DNA of 44,472 nucleotides from Giesbergeria sp. Lineage in GTDB: Bacteria > Pseudomonadota > Gammaproteobacteria > Burkholderiales > Burkholderiaceae_C. The notes under the pieces were generated by a model. The model saw nothing but the letters and a program-made list of their open reading frames with translations, did not search any database and was not told the origin of the DNA. Position 1 is the first letter of the stretch; each line of letters opens with the position of its first letter. Position numbers and translations under genes: made by a program. Of the stretch, positions 37,758-44,472 are shown one piece after another. The DNA lies in contig JAKLLE010000027.1 in the NCBI GenBank assembly GCA_023150295.1, positions 1 through 44,472 of the forward strand, written 5' to 3'.

Positions 37758-38082
37758 GGCCCGCCGAAGGGGGAGAAGCAGATGCCGCCACTTCGGCCTC
37801 GGCCTGCGCGTCCAGACGCTCCAGCCGGTTCATGGCCCAGCCGTAGGCCACCACGATGGCTATGAACACCAGCACCCCGCCCTGCGCGGCAATCCAGTAG
37901 CCCAGCGGCCAGCCCGCCACCACGATACTGGCCAGATCGCGCGCAAAGTACATGGCCACAAAGGACACCAGCACCCACAGCAGCAGCAACACCGCCTTGA
38001 GCTGCAGGTGGCGCACATCGTGCAAGTCCGGCGGGAACAGGTGGGCCTGCTCCTGGCCGGGGTCTTGCGACGGTGGCTGCAT
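37750..38082 (-). CDS. DUF4212 small subunit of the sodium/solute symporter
   Basis: 110 residues with two membrane segments (about 27-48 and 57-80), the DUF4212 pattern (LKAVLLLLWVLVSFVAMYFA, then GWPLGYWIAAQGGVLVFIAIV). In this family the small protein is always encoded just before the large symporter. Here they overlap by 8 bp. A Pro/Gln-rich cytosolic N-terminus and an Ala-rich C-terminus flank the helices. Confidence 0.9.
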   Translation of the reverse strand: MQPPSQDPGQEQAHLFPPDLHDVRHLQLKAVLLLLWVLVSFVAMYFARDLASIVVAGWPLGYWIAAQGGVLVFIAIVVAYGWAMNRLERLDAQAEAEVAASASPPSAGHA

Positions 38083-38091
38083 GCTGGGCTA

Positions 38092-40482
38092 TCAGTTCGC
38101 CAGTTGCTGCCAGGTAGCGATCACGCTATCGGGGTTGAGCGAGATGGAGGTGATGCCCTCGCGCGCCAGCCACTGGGCAAAGTCGGGGTGGTCGCTGGGG
38201 CCTTGACCACAGATGCCAATGTACTTGCCCTGCGCAATGCAGGCCTTGATGGCCAAGTGAATCAGCGCCTCGACGGCCGGGTCGCGCTCGTCAAAGTCTG
38301 CGGCCAGAAGCTCCAGGCCCGAGTCGCGATCCAAGCCCAGGGTGAGCTGGGTCAGGTCGTTGGAGCCGATGGAGAAACCGTCGAAGAACTGCAGGAAGCG
38401 CTCTGCCAGAATGGCGTTGCTTGGGATCTCGCACATCATGATGAGCTTGAGCTCGTTTTCGCCACGCTTGAGGCCATGCTGCGCCAGCAACTGCGTGACG
38501 CGCTCGGCCTGGCCCAGTGTGCGCACAAAGGGCACCATCACCTGCACGTTGGTCAGGCCCATGTCGTTGCGCACGCGCTTGAGTGCCTCGCACTCCATGG
38601 CAAAGGCTTCGCCAAAGTCCGCGCTCACGTAGCGCGCCGCGCCACGGAAGCCCAGCATGGGGTTTTCTTCCTCGGGCTCGTAGCGGCTGCCGCCGATGAG
38701 CTTGCGGTATTCGTTGCTCTTGAAGTCCGACAGACGCACGATCACCGGCTTGGGCCAGAAGGCGGCGGCAATGGTGGCCACGCCCTCGGCCACCTTGTCC
38801 ACATAGAAGGCGCGGGGCGAAGCATGGCCGCGCGCGACCGACTCCACAGCCTTTTTCAGGTCGGCATCGATCTGCGGGTATTCCAGGATGGCCTTCGGGT
38901 GCACGCCGATGTTGTTGTTGATGATGAACTCCAGCCGCGCCAGGCCCACGCCCTCGTTGGGCAACTGGCAGAAATCGAAGGCCAGTTGCGGGTTGCCCAC
39001 GTTCATCATGATCTTGGTCTTGATGGGGGGCATGGCGCCGCGCTGCACCTCGGTCACTTCGGTTTCCAGCAGGCCGTCGTAGATGTGGCCGGTGTCGCCC
39101 TCGGCGCAGCTCACGGTGACCAGTGTGCCATCCTGCAGCTTGTCGGTGGCGTTGCCGCAGCCCACCACGGCAGGAATACCCAGCTCGCGCGCAATGATGG
39201 CCGCGTGGCAGGTGCGCCCGCCCCGGTTGGTGACGATGGCGCTGGCGCGCTTCATCACGGGCTCCCAGTTCGGGTCGGTCATGTCGGTGACGAGCACGTC
39301 GCCAGGCTGCACCTTGTCCATCTCGCTGATGTTGTGCACCAAGCGCACCGGGCCGGTGCCGATCTTCTGGCCAATGGCGCGGCCCTCGGCCAGCACCGTG
39401 CCGGTGCCCTTGAGCTTGTAGCGCAGCTCGGCCTGGCCCTGGACCTGGCTTTTCACCGTCTCGGGGCGCGCCTGCAGGATGTAGAGCAGGCCGTCCTCGC
39501 CGTCCTTGCCCCATTCGATGTCCATGGGGCGGCCGTAGTGCTGCTCGATCACCAGCGCGTAGTGGGCGAGCTGCTGTATATCGGCGTCGGTGAGCGAGTA
39601 GCGGTTGCGCAGCTCGGTGGGCACATCTACCGTCTTGACGAGCTTGCCCGTCTGCGCCTTCTCTTCAGACGAGGAAAACACCATCTCGATCAGCTTGGAA
39701 CCGAGGTTGCGGCGGATCACCGCCTGCTTGCCCGCCTTGAGCATGGGCTTGTGCACGTAGAACTCGTCGGGGTTCACCGCCCCCTGCACCACCGTTTCGC
39801 CCAGGCCGTAGCTCGACGTGATGAACACCACGTCCTCAAAGCCGCTCTCGGTGTCGATGGTGAACATCACACCCGCCGCGCCCAGGTCGGAGCGCACCAT
39901 GCGCTGCACGCCCGCCGACAGTGCCACCACGTCATGCGCAAAGCCCTTGTGCACGCGGTAGCTGATGGCGCGGTCGTTGTAGAGGGAGGCGAACACCTCC
40001 TTCATCTTGTGCAGCACCTCGTCGATGCCGTGCACGTTCAAAAAGGTTTCCTGCTGGCCAGCGAACGAAGCGTCGGGCAGGTCCTCCGCCGTGGCCGACG
40101 AGCGCACGGCAAAGCTGGCGTGCGGGTTGCCAGCGGACAGGCGCGCAAACTCCTCGCGGATTGCTTGTTCCAAGTCGGCAGGGAAAGGCTGGGCCTCCAC
40201 CATGGCACGGATCTCGGCGCCCACCTGGGCGAGCGCGCGCACGTCCTCGGTGTCGAGGGCGGCCAGCTTGGCACTGATCTTGTCGGCCAGGCCGTCGTAG
40301 GCCAGGAATTCGCGGAAGGCATGGGCCGTGGTGGCGAAGCCCGTGGGCACACGCACGCCTTCAGGCAGTTGGGAGATCATCTCGCCGAGACTGGCGTTCT
40401 TGCCGCCCACCGACTCGACGTCGGTCATTCTCAGGTTCTCAAACGGAACGACCAGGGCGGTCGCGTTGAACAGTGCAGACAT
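38092..40482 (-). CDS. ppsA: Phosphoenolpyruvate synthase PpsA
   Basis: Converts pyruvate, ATP and water to PEP, AMP and phosphate for gluconeogenesis. 796 residues. The N-terminal nucleotide-binding domain contains [12 protein letters not shown] and [23 protein letters not shown]. The swivelling phosphohistidine is H426 in [15 protein letters not shown], with Thr424 two residues before it, the site that the partner PpsR protein would phosphorylate. The C-terminal PEP-binding barrel contains [14 protein letters not shown] and the catalytic Cys in [12 protein letters not shown] chose ATG 40482 ([10 protein letters not shown]) with GGAGC upstream; the longer upstream frame is a ppsR shadow. Confidence 0.98.
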   Translation of the reverse strand: MSALFNATALVVPFENLRMTDVESVGGKNASLGEMISQLPEGVRVPTGFATTAHAFREFLAYDGLADKISAKLAALDTEDVRALAQVGAEIRAMVEAQPFPADLEQAIREEFARLSAGNPHASFAVRSSATAEDLPDASFAGQQETFLNVHGIDEVLHKMKEVFASLYNDRAISYRVHKGFAHDVVALSAGVQRMVRSDLGAAGVMFTIDTESGFEDVVFITSSYGLGETVVQGAVNPDEFYVHKPMLKAGKQAVIRRNLGSKLIEMVFSSSEEKAQTGKLVKTVDVPTELRNRYSLTDADIQQLAHYALVIEQHYGRPMDIEWGKDGEDGLLYILQARPETVKSQVQGQAELRYKLKGTGTVLAEGRAIGQKIGTGPVRLVHNISEMDKVQPGDVLVTDMTDPNWEPVMKRASAIVTNRGGRTCHAAIIARELGIPAVVGCGNATDKLQDGTLVTVSCAEGDTGHIYDGLLETEVTEVQRGAMPPIKTKIMMNVGNPQLAFDFCQLPNEGVGLARLEFIINNNIGVHPKAILEYPQIDADLKKAVESVARGHASPRAFYVDKVAEGVATIAAAFWPKPVIVRLSDFKSNEYRKLIGGSRYEPEEENPMLGFRGAARYVSADFGEAFAMECEALKRVRNDMGLTNVQVMVPFVRTLGQAERVTQLLAQHGLKRGENELKLIMMCEIPSNAILAERFLQFFDGFSIGSNDLTQLTLGLDRDSGLELLAADFDERDPAVEALIHLAIKACIAQGKYIGICGQGPSDHPDFAQWLAREGITSISLNPDSVIATWQQLAN

Positions 40483-40599
40483 GGGAAAGCTCCAGAAGTT
40501 AAAACCGGGTCTGCGCCCATGCCCTGGAGGAGGAGCGATGGACGGGCATGCGCGCGCGGGGCTCGGCTTTGTCGTTGTGGTTGTAGGCCGTGAACGCGG

Positions 40600-40629
40600 A
40601 ACATGCTGAGAAATCAGATAAATTGTCAA
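40600..40629 (-). promoter_or_regulatory. Possible ppsA promoter
   Basis: Perfect -35 TTGACA at 40624-40629 on the minus strand; with 18-bp spacing CATGTT (40600-40605) could be a poor -10. The leader would be about 110 nt. Confidence 0.35.
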
Positions 40630-40683
40630 CGATTGTAGGCCCAGCCCACTGGCGATAGCCTGACGCTCAGGATAACCCCCTAT

Positions 40684-41505
40684 ATGCACACACGAACCGT
40701 ATTCTTTGTCTCCGACGGCACCGGCATCACCGCCGAAACCTTCGGCAACGCCATCCTGGCCCAGTTCGAGATGACGCCACGCCACGTGCGCCTGCCCTTC
40801 ATCGACACCGTGGACAAAGCCCACCAGGCCGTGCGCCAGATCAACCACACGGCCGAGCTGGAGGGGCGCAAGTGCATCGTCTTCACCACGCTGGTGAACA
40901 TGGAGGTGCTCAAGGTTATCCAGGAAGGCTGCAAAGGCATGCTGCTGGACATGTTTGGCACCTTTGTGCACCCGCTGGAGGTGGAGCTGGGCATCAAGTC
41001 GCACCACCGCGTGGGGCGGTTTTCCGACATCAGCAAGAGCAAGGAGTACCACGACCGCATCGAAGCCATCAACTTCAGCCTGGCGCACGACGACGGCCAG
41101 ACCCACCACGACCTGGAAGGCGCCGACGTCATCCTGGTGGGCGTGAGCCGCAGCGGCAAAACCCCCACCAGCCTGTACCTGGCCATGCAGCACGGCCTGA
41201 AGGCCGCCAACTACCCGCTGATCCCCGAAGACTTTGAGCGCCGCCAGCTCCCCCCCGCACTGGTGCCGCACCGCAAGAAGATATTCGGCCTGACCATCAG
41301 CCCCGAGCGCCTGTCCGAAATCCGCAGCGAACGCCGCCCCGACTCCCGCTACGCCAGCCTGCAGAACTGCCGCCACGAAGTGGCCGAGGCCGAAGCCATG
41401 ATGCGCCGCGCGGGCATCCGCTGGCTGTCGTCCACCACCAAGTCCATCGAAGAAATCGCCACGACCATCCTGCAGGAAATTCGGCCGGAGCGCTTGGTGT
41501 ATTGA
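40684..41505 (+). CDS. ppsR: PEP synthase regulatory protein PpsR (bifunctional kinase/pyrophosphorylase)
   Basis: DUF299 protein of 273 residues. It inactivates PpsA by ADP-dependent phosphorylation of the Thr next to the catalytic His, and reactivates it by phosphate-dependent removal. It starts [21 protein letters not shown], the family signature, and has the P-loop [11 protein letters not shown] at 153-163. Divergent from its target ppsA, with a 201-bp shared control region, a standard arrangement. AGGAT lies upstream of ATG 40684. Confidence 0.97.
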   Translation: MHTRTVFFVSDGTGITAETFGNAILAQFEMTPRHVRLPFIDTVDKAHQAVRQINHTAELEGRKCIVFTTLVNMEVLKVIQEGCKGMLLDMFGTFVHPLEVELGIKSHHRVGRFSDISKSKEYHDRIEAINFSLAHDDGQTHHDLEGADVILVGVSRSGKTPTSLYLAMQHGLKAANYPLIPEDFERRQLPPALVPHRKKIFGLTISPERLSEIRSERRPDSRYASLQNCRHEVAEAEAMMRRAGIRWLSSTTKSIEEIATTILQEIRPERLVY

Positions 41506-41534
41506 TGAGGTGGGTACGCAACACTGACCTTGCC

Positions 41535-41562
41535 CGCCGGTGTGCGCCCATGCTGGGCGCAC
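41535..41562 (-). mobile_element. Group II intron 5' remnant behind the tRNA-His terminator
   Basis: On the minus strand it starts GTGCGCCCAGCATGGGCGCA and runs on for a few bases (CACC, then GCGGG), as at 1623 leftward, with one difference, and then diverges. It begins directly after the terminator T-tract (TTTTTTCTT), the same position as the copy behind tRNA-Asp. The 10-bp palindrome in its head could itself be a hairpin. The remainder of the intron is missing. Confidence 0.5.
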
Positions 41563-41568
41563 AAGAAA

Positions 41569-41599
41569 AAACCCTGCTATCTTTTGAATAGCAGGGTTT
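41569..41599 (-). terminator. Bidirectional terminator between ppsR and tRNA-His
   Basis: Perfect 12-bp arms AAACCCTGCTAT/ATAGCAGGGTTT with a 7-nt loop. On the minus strand it is followed by TTTTTTCTT, on the plus strand by TTTCTTT. It served the former tRNA-His gene and also ends ppsR. Confidence 0.9.
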
Positions 41600-41611
41600 C
41601 TTTACTGTACT

Positions 41612-41662
41612 TGGGGTGGCTGATGGGGCTCGAACCCACGACAACAGGAATCACAATCCTGG
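41612..41662 (-). other. tRNA-His 3' fragment: chromosomal attachment site of an integrative element
   Basis: On the minus strand CCAGGATTGTGATTCCTG followed by the T arm GGGTTCGAGCCCC and acceptor end ending in CCA: the anticodon loop (GTG) and 3' half of tRNA-His. The 5' half (acceptor 5' strand and D arm) is absent; upstream stands unrelated AT-rich sequence. This is the pattern left when an element recombines into a tRNA gene. The intact tRNA-His should lie at the other end of the element, outside the window. Confidence 0.85.
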
Positions 41663-41682
41663 CTTTTTTGTATTTGGCCCCG

Positions 41683-41711
41683 TTGATTGATGCTGATATA
41701 CTCTATATAAA
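41683..41711 (+). promoter_or_regulatory. Promoter of the integrase gene
   Basis: TTGATT and TATAAA with 17-bp spacing (4 of 6 and 5 of 6 consensus bases) in an AT-rich stretch. The leader would be about 125 nt and contains the TTACATC repeats. Confidence 0.5.
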
Positions 41712-41789
41712 TCAACACGTTAAGCAATTTTCACTGTGTTTGCAAACAGCCAGAACGTTGATTGAAATTCGGCATTTTTCAGCAAAAAG

Positions 41790-41825
41790 TCTTACATCCG
41801 CCCTTACATCCTGGCCGATGTAAGA
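41790..41825. promoter_or_regulatory. TTACATC repeat cluster before the integrase (operator or arm sites)
   Basis: TTACATC occurs at 41792-41798 and 41804-41810 and inverted (GATGTAA) at 41817-41823. The outer pair forms TCTTACATC/GATGTAAGA. The cluster ends 16 bp before the integrase ATG, overlapping its ribosome-binding region, so binding would block expression; alternatively these are integrase arm or excisionase sites. Confidence 0.5.
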
Positions 41826-41841
41826 CCGCAAGGGGCACCAC

Positions 41842-43170
41842 ATGGCAAAGATTGCATTCACCGCTGGCAGGGTTTCCGGGTTCAAGTGCCCGCCCGACAA
41901 GAAACAGGCTTTCATGTGGGATGCGACCGCGCCGGGGCTGGGGCTGCGTGCAACGCCTGCCGGGAAGCCTGCCTACGTGTTCCAGAGCTTGTACCAAGGC
42001 AAAGACCTGCGCGTCACCATCGGAAGCCCTGCCGCCTGGAGCATTCCAGACGCGCAAGCCAAGGCCCGCGAACTGCAACGCCTGATTGATGAAGGCAAAG
42101 ACCCCCGAGACTTGAAGCGCGACGCCCTGGCCGCCCAGGCCGAAAAGCAGGCCGCAGCCGCTGCGAAGGTGCAAGCCGACAAGGCCGCCGCCCTGACCGT
42201 GGGCGAGGTGTGGGGCGACTACATCGCAAAGCGCCGCCCGTTCTGGGGCGAGCTGCACTACCGTGACCATATCGACAAGGCAAAGGCCGGGGGCCTGCCA
42301 TCGGGCCGCCGTGGTGGCGGAAAGCAACTGACCAAGCCGGGGCCGCTGGCCGCCCTGATGCCGCTGGCGCTGAAAGACCTTGACCAAGCCACGATAGAGC
42401 GATGGGCCGCCAATGAAGGCAAGACCCGCCCATCATCGGCCCGGCTGGCATGGCGACTGCTGACCGTGTTTCTGACCTGGTGTGCAGAGCAGCCCGAATA
42501 TGCCAACCTGCTGCCTGCCAAGAACCCGGCCAAGACCAAGAAGGCCCGCGAGGCATTGGGCAAGGCCGGGACGAAATCGGACGTACTACAGCGCGAGCAA
42601 CTGGCCGCCTGGTTTGCCGCTGTGCAGCAGATACAGAACCCCATCATTGCCGCCTGCCTGCAAATGATGCTGCTGACGGGTGCGCGCCCTGGCGAAGTGT
42701 TGGGGCTGCGCTGGGAGGACGTGAACACGCAATGGAAGGGAATCAGCATCCGCGACAAGGTGGAAGGCGCCCGCGAAATCCCTGCAACCCCCTACATGCT
42801 GCACTTGCTTGCCGCCCTGCCCCGCCGCAATGAATGGGTGTTCTCCAGCCCCACCAGCGCCAGCGGGTGCCTGACCGAGCCCAACAATCCGCACACACGC
42901 GCCTGCAATGCCGCCGGGCTGGAGGGGCTGACCCTGCATGGCCTGCGCCGCTCGTTCAAGAGCCTGACCGAATGGCTGGAAGTGCCGGTGGGGGTGGTGG
43001 CGCAGATTCAAGGCCACAAGCCCAGCGCCACGGCAGAGAAGCACTACACCGTGCGCCCGCTGGAACTGCTGCGCGTGCACCATGAGCGCATCGAAGCCTG
43101 GATTCTGGAACAGGCCGGGATTGTGTTTGATGCCAAGGCCGAACCGGGCAAACTGCGCGCCGTGGTGTAA
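41842..43170 (+). CDS. Tyrosine integrase (P4-like, DUF4102 N-terminus)
   Basis: 442 residues. Residues about 1-100 are the DUF4102 arm-binding domain (WDATAPGLGLRATPAGKPAYVFQ). A core-binding region follows (about 120-225), then the catalytic domain with R282 (TGARPGEVLGLRW), H366-x-x-R369 (LHGLRRSF), H392 (IQGHKPS) and nucleophile Y402 (KHYTVR). All active-site residues are present. It sits 179 bp from the tRNA-His fragment and would catalyse integration and excision at that gene. Base composition is close to that of the chromosome. Confidence 0.95.
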   Translation: MAKIAFTAGRVSGFKCPPDKKQAFMWDATAPGLGLRATPAGKPAYVFQSLYQGKDLRVTIGSPAAWSIPDAQAKARELQRLIDEGKDPRDLKRDALAAQAEKQAAAAAKVQADKAAALTVGEVWGDYIAKRRPFWGELHYRDHIDKAKAGGLPSGRRGGGKQLTKPGPLAALMPLALKDLDQATIERWAANEGKTRPSSARLAWRLLTVFLTWCAEQPEYANLLPAKNPAKTKKAREALGKAGTKSDVLQREQLAAWFAAVQQIQNPIIAACLQMMLLTGARPGEVLGLRWEDVNTQWKGISIRDKVEGAREIPATPYMLHLLAALPRRNEWVFSSPTSASGCLTEPNNPHTRACNAAGLEGLTLHGLRRSFKSLTEWLEVPVGVVAQIQGHKPSATAEKHYTVRPLELLRVHHERIEAWILEQAGIVFDAKAEPGKLRAVV

Positions 43171-43189
43171 CGTAAAATTCACAGCGACA

Positions 43190-43519
43190 ATGTTTGAAGT
43201 TCAAACCTACCTGAGCCCCGACGGGCAAGACCCCTACACGCAATGGCTGGCCGCTCTGGCAGACAGACAAGCAAGGGCCCGCGTGCTGGTGCGGGTAGCC
43301 CGCATGGCCGCTGGCAACTTTGGAGACTGCAAACCCATTGCAGCAGGTGTGTGGGAGCTGCGCATTGATTGGGGGCCGGGCTATCGCGTGTACTACGCCC
43401 AAGCAGGAAAGCGCCTTGTGTTGCTGCTGGCAGGTGGTGACAAGCGCACCCAGCAAGCCGACATTACCGCCGCCCTGGCGCACTGGCAGGACTGGCAACA
43501 ACGAAGGAAACCGACATGA
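43190..43519 (+). CDS. RelE/HigB-type addiction module toxin (Gp49-like)
   Basis: 109 residues from ATG 43190 (MFEVQTYLSPDGQDPYTQWL). It has the pattern of the TIGR02683 killer proteins: DPYTQWLAALADRQARARVLVRVARMAAGNFGDCKPI, then ELRIDWGPGYRVYYAQ and LLLAGGDKRTQQADI. Members are mRNA interferases of the RelE superfamily. It lies 19 bp after the integrase. Toxin precedes antitoxin, and the two overlap by ATGA. Confidence 0.88.
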   Translation: MFEVQTYLSPDGQDPYTQWLAALADRQARARVLVRVARMAAGNFGDCKPIAAGVWELRIDWGPGYRVYYAQAGKRLVLLLAGGDKRTQQADITAALAHWQDWQQRRKPT

Positions 43520-43848
43520 CCGCAAAAAAGCAACCCGCAAGCCGCCCGCACGATGCTGCCGTGGTTGAACTGCTGAGGGCAGACCCGGACTTTGCCAACG
43601 AGTATTTGGCCGCAGCCTTGGACGAAGCCGACGAGCCCGGCGGACAGGCTGCATTGCTGGCCGCCCTGCGCCATGTAGCCGAAGCGCAAGGCATGGCCGC
43701 AGTTGCAGAGCGTGCGGGCATCCCGCGTGAAAGCCTTTACCGTGCGCTGGGGCCCAAGGGAAACCCTACCGTTAAAACACTGCTGGCTGTGCTGGGAGCT
43801 GCTGGCCTGCATTTGGCCGTGACCCGGCACGACAGCGCGCACGCCTGA
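43516..43848 (+). CDS. Addiction module antidote (HTH) protein
   Basis: 110 residues of the TIGR02684 antidote family: FANEYLAAALDEADEPGG, LLAALRHVAEAQGMAAVAERAGIPRESLYRALGPKGNP and TVKTLLAVLGAAGLHL. The HTH lies at about 60-85. Its ATG overlaps the toxin stop by 4 bp. It should neutralise the toxin and repress the operon. Confidence 0.88.
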   Translation: MTAKKQPASRPHDAAVVELLRADPDFANEYLAAALDEADEPGGQAALLAALRHVAEAQGMAAVAERAGIPRESLYRALGPKGNPTVKTLLAVLGAAGLHLAVTRHDSAHA

Positions 43849-43852
43849 GTTC

Positions 43853-44131
43853 ATGAAAACGCTCAAAACCTTGAAGGCCCAACTGCTGGCAGACCCCAAC
43901 ACACGCGCCACCTATGACGCCCAGGCAGAGGAATTTGCAATGGCCTGTGAACTGATTGCAGCCCGAACGGAGGCCGGATTGACGCAAGCCGACGTAGCCG
44001 AGCGCATGGGCACCACGCAAAGCACCGTAGCCCGCCTGGAGGGTGGCAAGGCCGCGCCGTCCCTGCGCAGTTTGCAACGCTATGCCCAGGCCGTAGGCCG
44101 CCGCGCCGTGGTGCACCTGGAACACGCATAA
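43853..44131 (+). CDS. XRE-family HTH protein (HigA-like), third gene of the cassette
   Basis: 92 residues. An N-terminal helix (MKTLKTLKAQLLADPNTRATYDAQ) precedes a Cro/C1-type HTH (about 32-85: ELIAARTEAGLTQADVAERMGTTQSTVARLEGGK). This is the layout of HigA-type antitoxins that pair with RelE-like toxins. It begins 4 bp after the antidote gene on the same strand. No toxin of its own follows, so it may be an orphan antitoxin or an extra regulator of the cassette. Confidence 0.85.
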   Translation: MKTLKTLKAQLLADPNTRATYDAQAEEFAMACELIAARTEAGLTQADVAERMGTTQSTVARLEGGKAAPSLRSLQRYAQAVGRRAVVHLEHA

Positions 44132-44472
44132 CCGTTTCGCCCCAGCTAGGCAGGGCCGCAATCCTGCCGAAAAGCCGGTTACTCCCGCTGGCCTGCTGGG
44201 GCTCCTATCGAGGGAGCAGCATTCGGGAGGATGCTTTGCAAGTCATCGTTGAAATCAACGGCAGGCAGGCCCTACCAGTTCGAGCTATCCCGCTACTGAC
44301 TGACTGGCACGGACTTTCACCTGACGGACTAGCGCTAACTGTCATGACCCTTGCGGTTCACCCTGGATGATGGAAGACACTGGGGGCGTGCGGGCCAGCA
44401 CGGGTAGAGGTCGGTCAATTCTTTGATGGCACTCGACCGCGATCGCTAACTTGACCCGCTGCCGACCACTCG
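44132..44472. other. Region without a confident gene
   Basis: 341 bp at the right edge. Apart from the short frame at 44236-44370 I see no gene, RNA or repeat that I can name. Base composition is slightly lower in GC than that of the housekeeping genes. Confidence 0.5.
44236..44370 (+). CDS. Possible short or truncated ORF of the integrative element
   Basis: TTG start preceded by GGAGG at 5-bp spacing, coding LQVIVEINGRQALPVRAIPL and then LTDWHGLSPDGLALTVM, 44 codons before TGA. The text resembles the beginning of hypothetical proteins that I recall from integrative elements of related bacteria (VIVEINGRQA-PVRAIPLLT). It may therefore be the 5' end of a larger gene broken by a frameshift or deletion. 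Confidence 0.35.
   Translation: MQVIVEINGRQALPVRAIPLLTDWHGLSPDGLALTVMTLAVHPG

Larger units (their letters stand above)
41663..44472 (+). mobile_element. Integrative element in tRNA-His, left part only
   Basis: Starts at the tRNA-His break, with an AT-rich arm, a tyrosine integrase reading away from the att site, and a toxin-antitoxin cassette. The right boundary is not reached. Short accessory genes tightly packed on one strand suit a genomic island or integrative conjugative element, but no conjugation or phage gene is seen. Confidence 0.75.

Noticed and set aside
40483-41562. Extension of the ppsA frame to a 1156-residue protein
   Set aside because: Antisense shadow of ppsR; PpsA begins [10 protein letters not shown] with a ribosome site at 40482.
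41612-41690. Intact tRNA-His gene
   Set aside because: The 5' acceptor strand and D arm are missing, so no cloverleaf can form.

Overview
The window looks like a chromosomal segment of a betaproteobacterium of the family Comamonadaceae (Acidovorax/Diaphorobacter/Alicycliphilus-like). The reasons are high GC, the gene order folC-SPOR protein-cvpA-purF-metZ, the protein styles, and a recurrent intergenic repeat (CCTCTAGCGCTTAT...AAGCGCAAGCAGCTATCAAA type) that I associate with this family. No database search was possible; assignments rest on motifs and on remembered family sequences.

Layout. 1-1623 is a nest of mobile DNA on the left edge: a complete 1317-bp IS3-family element (209-1525, 3-bp target duplication CAC) lies inside what reads as the 5' end of a group II intron, which itself sits directly behind the terminator of a tRNA array. 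1669-2297 holds six minus-strand tRNA genes, a tandem duplication of Ala(GGC)-Glu(TTC)-Asp(GTC). 2362-9245 is a minus-strand housekeeping run: folC, a SPOR protein, cvpA, purF, metZ and gltX (metZ and gltX overlap by ATGA), leading into the tRNAs. 9293-15704 carries an ArsC/Spx-like protein, a glycine-zipper protein, ppnP, argG, murB (minus), yajQ, a retropepsin-like protease and a degenerate HD-GYP protein. 15706-20659 (minus) has an LD-carboxypeptidase, a Phd-CcdB toxin-antitoxin pair, a TadA-haloalkane-dehalogenase fusion, a small membrane protein, a PaiB-like protein and a PilJ-N sensor-like protein. 20810-23305 has moaA, mobA and a membrane protein. 23323-31035 has a PaaK-like ligase, PHA synthase and an RND pump with its adaptor. 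31208-35651 has the rnhA/YafS-like methyltransferase/gloB/mltD cluster (an order also known in E. coli), an HxlR regulator and an FKBP. 35661-41505 has a two-part sodium/solute symporter and the divergent ppsA/ppsR pair. From 41612 rightward an integrative element has split a tRNA-His gene: tRNA 3' fragment, AT-rich arm, operator-like repeats, tyrosine integrase and a three-gene toxin-antitoxin cassette. The element runs off the window.

Functional themes: nucleotide and one-carbon biosynthesis (folC, purF), methionine and arginine synthesis, tRNA charging and editing, molybdenum cofactor synthesis, peptidoglycan turnover, PEP/gluconeogenic control, and polyester storage. A good FNR/ANR-type box sits between the PilJ-N gene and moaA, which suggests oxygen-dependent control and a link to nitrate metabolism.

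Most worth a second look: the toxin-antitoxin insertion that leaves a second tail of the TadA-dehalogenase gene behind; the fusion gene itself with an apparently complete dehalogenase catalytic signature; the FNR-controlled PilJ-N protein next to moaA; two group II intron 5' ends parked behind tRNA terminators; and the tRNA-His integrative element with its operator cluster.
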